Below, piece after piece: positions 6,724 through 10,077 of a DNA stretch of 10,077 nucleotides. The position numbers were made by a program, and so were the translations under genes. Source of the stretch: Bacillota bacterium (GTDB taxonomy: Bacteria; Bacillota; UBA4882; UBA8346); assembly GCA_023436305.1 (NCBI GenBank), contig JAEZJQ010000124.1, positions 1-10,077 on the forward strand, in the 5' to 3' direction. The notes beneath the pieces are model-generated. The model was not told where the DNA came from. It ran no database searches and saw only the letters and a list, made by a program, of their open reading frames with translations. Each line of letters begins with the position of its first letter. The stretch's first letter is position 1.

Positions 6724-7778
6724 GCCTCAGTTACCTCCCTTAAAGCCAATCCCAGGGCTACGTTATAAACCGGCAGAAATTCATTAAATTCCATTAGGCT
6801 TTCAGCCGGACAGACGACGTTTTCCGGCTGTGGGCAAGATATAACTCTTAGGTTAAGCTCTTGATTAAAGAAAGGCAACAGATTCTTTAATTTGGAACCC
6901 CCACCGGAAACCATCAATGTAGTGATCTCGCTTTCACCTTGTTGCTGCAAATAAAAATATTCAAAGGATCTTTTCAGATCGGCCGTTAACTCCTTTACAC
7001 CTTTCTGAACCATTGAATTTACTTTATAATCAATATCATCCATGGAAATTTGGGCTAAATCACGGCTTACGTCACTATAGACCCGCTTTAACTCATCGGC
7101 GGAACTATAAGGAATCCCGATACTTTCAGCAATCAATTGGGTGATTCGATTGCCGGCCAAGGGTATCACCCGGGTAAAAAGCGGAATTCCATCTTTAATG
7201 ATAATCAAATCGGAAGTCTCTTCCCCGATATCCAACAAACCGATATTCCCGTATGTTTCAATGTTCTCTAAGCCTGCCGCCCGGATTAAAGCCAGCGGTT
7301 GAATGTCCACGGCCACCGGTTCCAGCCCCGCGATTCGGATAGCTTCCAGTTGGCTATCGATGATTGACTTGCGGGCACAGACCAATACCACTTCGGTCTC
7401 CTTTTGAGCTGAATCTTCCTTGATTACTTGATAGTCCATATATAACTCATCCAAAGCATACGGGAGACTCTTTTCAGCCTCTTTCATTATTGTATCGGCT
7501 AATTCATTCTTATTCTGGAGAGTTACTTTCAAGAGACGCACAACGGCTGCTTGTCCGGCAACCGCGATCACCACTCGTTTTGATTGAATACTGTGTTGCC
7601 CAATCAAGCTTTTGATCACTTCACCGACTTCTGCGGGCTCCTTGACCTCTCCGGCGCTAACCAAGCCACTGGCCAAGGGAACCATTCCCAGACAGTTAAC
7701 CCGGATCTCTTTGCCTCCCAGGAGCTCAACCAGCTTCACAGCACTCGCCCCAATATCCAAACCAATCCCGACTCCCAT
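6720..7778 (-). CDS. pilM: PilM, actin-like ATP-binding type IV pilus protein
   Basis: 352 aa cytosolic actin/FtsA-fold protein that binds ATP and the PilN N-terminus at the base of the pilus machine. Visible motifs: phosphate 1 loop GLDIGASAVKLVEL (6-19), interdomain LPYALDELYMDYQVI (105-119), phosphate 2 loop LLDIGEETSDLII (181-193) with D183, and adenosine motif VSGGGSKLKNL (290-300). Length is normal. Two starts compete: ATG 7778 lies ten nt after GGAGGG (7794-7789) and TTG 7781 lies seven nt after it; they differ by one residue. It is the first gene of the pilM-pilN-pilO-LysM unit and follows a promoter at 7970-7998 with a leader of about 185 nt. No pilB, pilT, pilC or pilin gene is nearby. 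Confidence 0.93.
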   Translation of the reverse strand: MGVGIGLDIGASAVKLVELLGGKEIRVNCLGMVPLASGLVSAGEVKEPAEVGEVIKSLIGQHSIQSKRVVIAVAGQAAVVRLLKVTLQNKNELADTIMKEAEKSLPYALDELYMDYQVIKEDSAQKETEVVLVCARKSIIDSQLEAIRIAGLEPVAVDIQPLALIRAAGLENIETYGNIGLLDIGEETSDLIIIKDGIPLFTRVIPLAGNRITQLIAESIGIPYSSADELKRVYSDVSRDLAQISMDDIDYKVNSMVQKGVKELTADLKRSFEYFYLQQQGESEITTLMVSGGGSKLKNLLPFFNQELNLRVISCPQPENVVCPAESLMEFNEFLPVYNVALGLALREVTEA

Positions 7779-7887
7779 CAAGTTTCATCCCTCCGTTTCC
7801 ATATGAAAATAGTTGTTAGTTTATCGATTACGAGTTACAAACTTAAATTAAATTGTATCAAATTATCACAATAGTTACTTGAATAGC

Positions 7888-7935
7888 AATAACCGCTTTC
7901 TCACCCGGAACCAACATGGTAAGAACGCGGTAATT
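7888..7935 (-). ncRNA. Long imperfect hairpin in the pilM operon leader
   Basis: In minus-strand RNA the arms 7935-7918 and 7905-7888 pair: AAU/AUU (3 bp), ACCGC/GCGGU (5 bp) and UUCUUACC/GGUGAGAA (8 bp, one U-G), with two single mismatches between blocks and a 12-nt loop. The one non-Watson-Crick pair in the 8-bp block is G-U on this strand but C-A on the other, which favours an RNA role on the minus strand. It lies within the transcript expected from the promoter at 7970-7998. AAUUACC occurs twice (7956-7950 and 7935-7929), so an alternative pairing is possible. No U tract follows, so it is not a plain terminator. Confidence 0.45.
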
Positions 7936-7969
7936 CAAAGATGCCGATTGGTAATTACATCCATTTCCC

Positions 7970-7998
7970 ATTGTAGAGTAAGATTCTTCTTTTGTCAA
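7970..7998 (-). promoter_or_regulatory. Sigma-A promoter for the pilM-pilN-pilO-LysM operon
   Basis: On the minus strand TTGACA (7998-7993) and TACAAT (7975-7970) are separated by exactly 17 nt, a near-perfect sigma-A promoter. Transcription should start near 7963, about 185 nt upstream of pilM. The same bases can be read as part of a short open frame, which slightly lowers certainty. Confidence 0.7.
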
Positions 7999-8135
7999 GC
8001 CACGAATTGATTCCAGAACATAACATTCCGTTTACGATCAAATAATAAAGTCCAATTCCAATAGATCTTGTTCAGTCTAAATCGTTCAACCATGATTTCT
8101 TTGACTTCTGATCTTCGACTTTGACTTTCGGCTCT

Positions 8136-9983
8136 CTATATCTTAATCGCCACCCCATACTCCTTCAGCCAGATATTCATTTGAATTAAATAAGCCAACA
8201 GTTGTGGCCCGTTCATCAACTGCCCGAACCAGGGTTTTTGTAGCGCCGCTTCCTCTTTTAGGATAAAATCTTTCACAGTCTGGACATTGATGAGACCATT
8301 TACCGGTTCGACCGGGTTGTTTAAAATCGCCAGCAAGCTTTCCTTTACAGCCGACAAGTAGCCGGGGTGATGGGTTTTGGGGTAGGGGCTTTTCCGGCGG
8401 TAAATTACATCCTGGGGCAATAAATCGTTCACCGCTTTTCGTAAGATCCCTTTTTCCCGTTGGCCGTAATACTTAAGATGCCAGGGAATATTCCAGACAT
8501 ACTCCACCAGGCGGTGATCGCAGAATGGCACCCTAACCTCCAGTCCGGACGCCATACTCATCCGGTCTTTCCGGTCCAGAAGCACCGCCATGAACCAGTT
8601 AATATTCAGGTAAAAGATCTCCCGCCGTCGGGTCTCAATCCGATCTTCTCCCGGCAAACGTGACATTTCCGTTAAAGCGTCCCGGTATCGTTCTTGAACG
8701 TATTGGCTGAGATTAAGATACTGTTTGACTCCCGGCGCCAGAATTCTTTCCCTGAAATCCAAAGATAAGGACCAGGGAAAAGTACCCGCCGCCAATGCAT
8801 CCTCCCGGTAAAACCAGGGGTACCCGCCGAACACTTCATCAGCACACTCGCCTGACAGGGCCACCGTGGCTCCTTTTTTAATTTCCCGGCAAAAAAGATA
8901 CAGCGAGGCATCCACATCGGCCATTCCCGGCAAATCCCGGGCCAGGACCCCCGTATGCAAAGCCTCCACTAATTGCGAATTATCGATGATGACCTGATGA
9001 TTTCCAGTCTCCAGAAAATCATTGACCCGTTTGATCCAGGGCGCATCGGCATTGGGCTGAAAATCATTAGGGATAAAGTATTTATCGTTTTCCAGGTAAT
9101 CCACCGAGTAAGTTTTAAGCGGCTCCTTATCATCCCGCCGGTATTTCTGGGCAGCCACCGCCGTGATGATACTGGAATCCAACCCTCCGGACAAGAAGGT
9201 GCACACCGGAACATCGGAGACCAGCTGACGCTCAATGGTGTCTTTTACCAGTTCCCGGACCCGCGCGGCGGTAGTTTCCAGGTCATCAGTGTGTGGTTTG
9301 CTTTCCAGAGACCAATACCGTTCTATTTTCAAGCCGTCCCTGTTATATTTCAGCCGGCATCCGGGACGCACTTCATAAATTCCTTTAAAGACTCCATGAC
9401 CAGGAGTTCGTGCCGGTCCAAGGCCAAAGATTTCGGCGATTCCTTCAGCGTCCAGTTCCGGTTGGACGCGGGGATGGGCTAACAATGCTTTAATTTCCGA
9501 ACCAAAGATGAACGAACTACCTCTAACGGTATAGAATAGTGGCTTGACGCCCATTCGGTCCCGGCCCAGGAAAAGAGATTGATCATGTTCACTCCAGATT
9601 CCGAAGGCGTAAATACCATTGAAGCGTTCCAAACAAGCGGGCCCCCAGGCCATATAGGATAGCAGCAAAACCTCGGTGTCGGAATAGGATTCAAAGGTGA
9701 AACCCAATATTTTAAGATCCTGCCGGATTTCTTCGGTGTTATAAAGTTCACCGTTATAGGTTAAAACGTAAGTCCGGTGGCCAAAGCGCCGAACCATGGG
9801 TTGGGCTCCGCCGGCCGGATCGACTACAATCAAGCGGCGGTGGCCAATGGCCGCCCGGGGGGATAACCAGTAACCCGAGGCATCCGGGCCGCGTGATGTT
9901 AGAGTTTCGGTCATCTTTTCCAAAATAAGTCTGCTTTGTGTCAGATCTTGTTCCCAATCAATCCATCCGGCGATACCGCACAT
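8136..9983 (-). CDS. asnB: Asparagine synthetase (glutamine-hydrolysing)
   Basis: Cytosolic enzyme of 615 aa making asparagine from aspartate, ATP and glutamine. The N-terminal glutaminase domain begins MCGIAGW, with Cys2 as nucleophile once Met is removed, and has RGPDASG (31-37), YNGELYN (76-82) and SDTEV (101-105) for glutamine binding. The C-terminal synthetase domain (from about 240) has the PP-loop SGGLDSS (265-271), LSGECADEVFGGYPW (376-390) and DRMSMASGLEVRVPFCDHRLVE (473-494 region). Length fits the AsnB/AsnO group; the B. subtilis AsnO/YisO branch is about this size. ATG 9983 is chosen because Cys must be residue 2 and AAGGAG lies about nine nt upstream; a TTG one codon earlier would displace it. 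The gene ends in TAG and shows no truncation. It appears to be transcribed separately from the pil operon. Confidence 0.96.
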   Translation of the reverse strand: MCGIAGWIDWEQDLTQSRLILEKMTETLTSRGPDASGYWLSPRAAIGHRRLIVVDPAGGAQPMVRRFGHRTYVLTYNGELYNTEEIRQDLKILGFTFESYSDTEVLLLSYMAWGPACLERFNGIYAFGIWSEHDQSLFLGRDRMGVKPLFYTVRGSSFIFGSEIKALLAHPRVQPELDAEGIAEIFGLGPARTPGHGVFKGIYEVRPGCRLKYNRDGLKIERYWSLESKPHTDDLETTAARVRELVKDTIERQLVSDVPVCTFLSGGLDSSIITAVAAQKYRRDDKEPLKTYSVDYLENDKYFIPNDFQPNADAPWIKRVNDFLETGNHQVIIDNSQLVEALHTGVLARDLPGMADVDASLYLFCREIKKGATVALSGECADEVFGGYPWFYREDALAAGTFPWSLSLDFRERILAPGVKQYLNLSQYVQERYRDALTEMSRLPGEDRIETRRREIFYLNINWFMAVLLDRKDRMSMASGLEVRVPFCDHRLVEYVWNIPWHLKYYGQREKGILRKAVNDLLPQDVIYRRKSPYPKTHHPGYLSAVKESLLAILNNPVEPVNGLINVQTVKDFILKEEAALQKPWFGQLMNGPQLLAYLIQMNIWLKEYGVAIKI

Positions 9984-10047
9984 CAATGATCAACTCCTTT
10001 GTTTAGGATATGATATGCGGTCGGGGAGTGGGGCGTGTATGGTTTTG

Positions 10048-10075
10048 TGTTAAGGAAAAGTTAAGAAAAGTGACA
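10048..10075 (-). promoter_or_regulatory. PhoP-box-like TTAAC direct repeats upstream of asnB
   Basis: On the minus strand TTAACT (10064-10059) and TTAACA (10053-10048) repeat with an 11-bp period, and a weaker TGTCAC (10075-10070) sits one period further upstream. This six-plus-five spacing is that of Bacillota PhoP boxes (TTAACA-like repeats). The repeats lie 65-92 bp upstream of the asnB start. No clear -35/-10 pair follows, though TATCAT near 10012 is a possible -10. Pho control of asnB is not something I know of; the polypyrimidine bias could also produce this pattern. Confidence 0.3.
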
Positions 10076-10077
10076 GG

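Larger units (their letters stand above)
7782..8135. other. Intergenic stretch asnB-pilM: promoter, structured leader, short open frames
   Basis: The 354 bp hold the pil promoter (7970-7998), the leader hairpin (7888-7935) and a possible second start signal, TGATACAAT (7860-7852, extended -10 without a -35). Next to asnB is a tract rich in GTCAAA/GTCGAA words (8101-8130). No clear asnB terminator is seen. Two short minus-strand frames exist: 46 codons in frame with asnB after its TAG (8135-7998), and a frame from ATG 7971 (or TTG 7998) to TGA 7858 whose end, EKAVIAIQVTIVII, looks protein-like but has no ribosome binding site. Neither is called as a gene. Confidence 0.45.

Noticed and set aside
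7782..7969. c-di-GMP riboswitch ahead of the pilus genes
   Set aside because: Expected in some Clostridia, but I see no GEMM-I core such as CACGCAAAG and no tandem conserved hairpins.
8973..9482. 169-codon plus-strand open frame inside asnB
   Set aside because: Antisense shadow of the strongly conserved asparagine synthetase frame, whose motifs are intact across it.
10032..10043. Sporulation sigma-E-like -10 (CATACA) upstream of asnB
   Set aside because: No convincing -35 at the required spacing, and a single short box is weak evidence.
1..10077. CRISPR arrays, insertion sequences, phage or tRNA genes
   Set aside because: No regularly spaced repeats, transposase motifs, terminal inverted repeats or cloverleaf-type sequences were seen.

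Overview
The window looks like chromosome from a monoderm, Bacillota-type bacterium of moderate G+C. Supporting signs are strong AGGAGG-type ribosome binding sites, frequent TTG and GTG starts, a CBO0543-type membrane protein, an Eis-like three-domain acetyltransferase, and a PilM-PilN-PilO cluster that ends in a LysM protein rather than an outer-membrane secretin. I cannot name a genus. Arginine CGG and the tetramer CCGG look frequent in the genes, but I did not count them.

Left edge (1-687): there is no protein gene. On the minus strand it carries near-consensus sigma-A promoters (best at 179-208 and 286-314), then a boxA-like rRNA antitermination element (105-122) and two leader hairpins. 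This is the usual layout of the leader of a 16S rRNA gene, so an rRNA operon read leftwards probably starts just outside the window.

688-3618: three closely spaced minus-strand genes, in transcription order a CBO0543-family membrane protein, an Eis-like GNAT acetyltransferase and nagA (N-acetylglucosamine-6-phosphate deacetylase). Gaps are 15 and 33 bp, so they probably form one operon. No nagB or transporter is adjacent.

3619-4067: a divergent control region of about 450 bp with several inverted repeats and a pair of TTTGACAAG direct repeats. It leads rightwards into a GTG-started lipoprotein gene of unknown function (4068-4577).

4597-7778: a minus-strand operon pilM-pilN-pilO-LysM protein, with overlapping or near-overlapping genes. 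It encodes the inner-membrane alignment subcomplex of a type IV pilus or related machine. The last protein has an RDPF motif as in PilP plus two LysM domains, so it may be a PilP-like wall anchor. Motor, platform and pilin genes are not here. The operon has a good promoter (7970-7998) and a leader of about 185 nt with a long hairpin (7888-7935).

8136-9983: asnB, a full-length glutamine-dependent asparagine synthetase with all hallmark motifs, preceded at the right edge by PhoP-box-like TTAAC repeats.

No tRNA, CRISPR array, insertion sequence or phage gene was seen.
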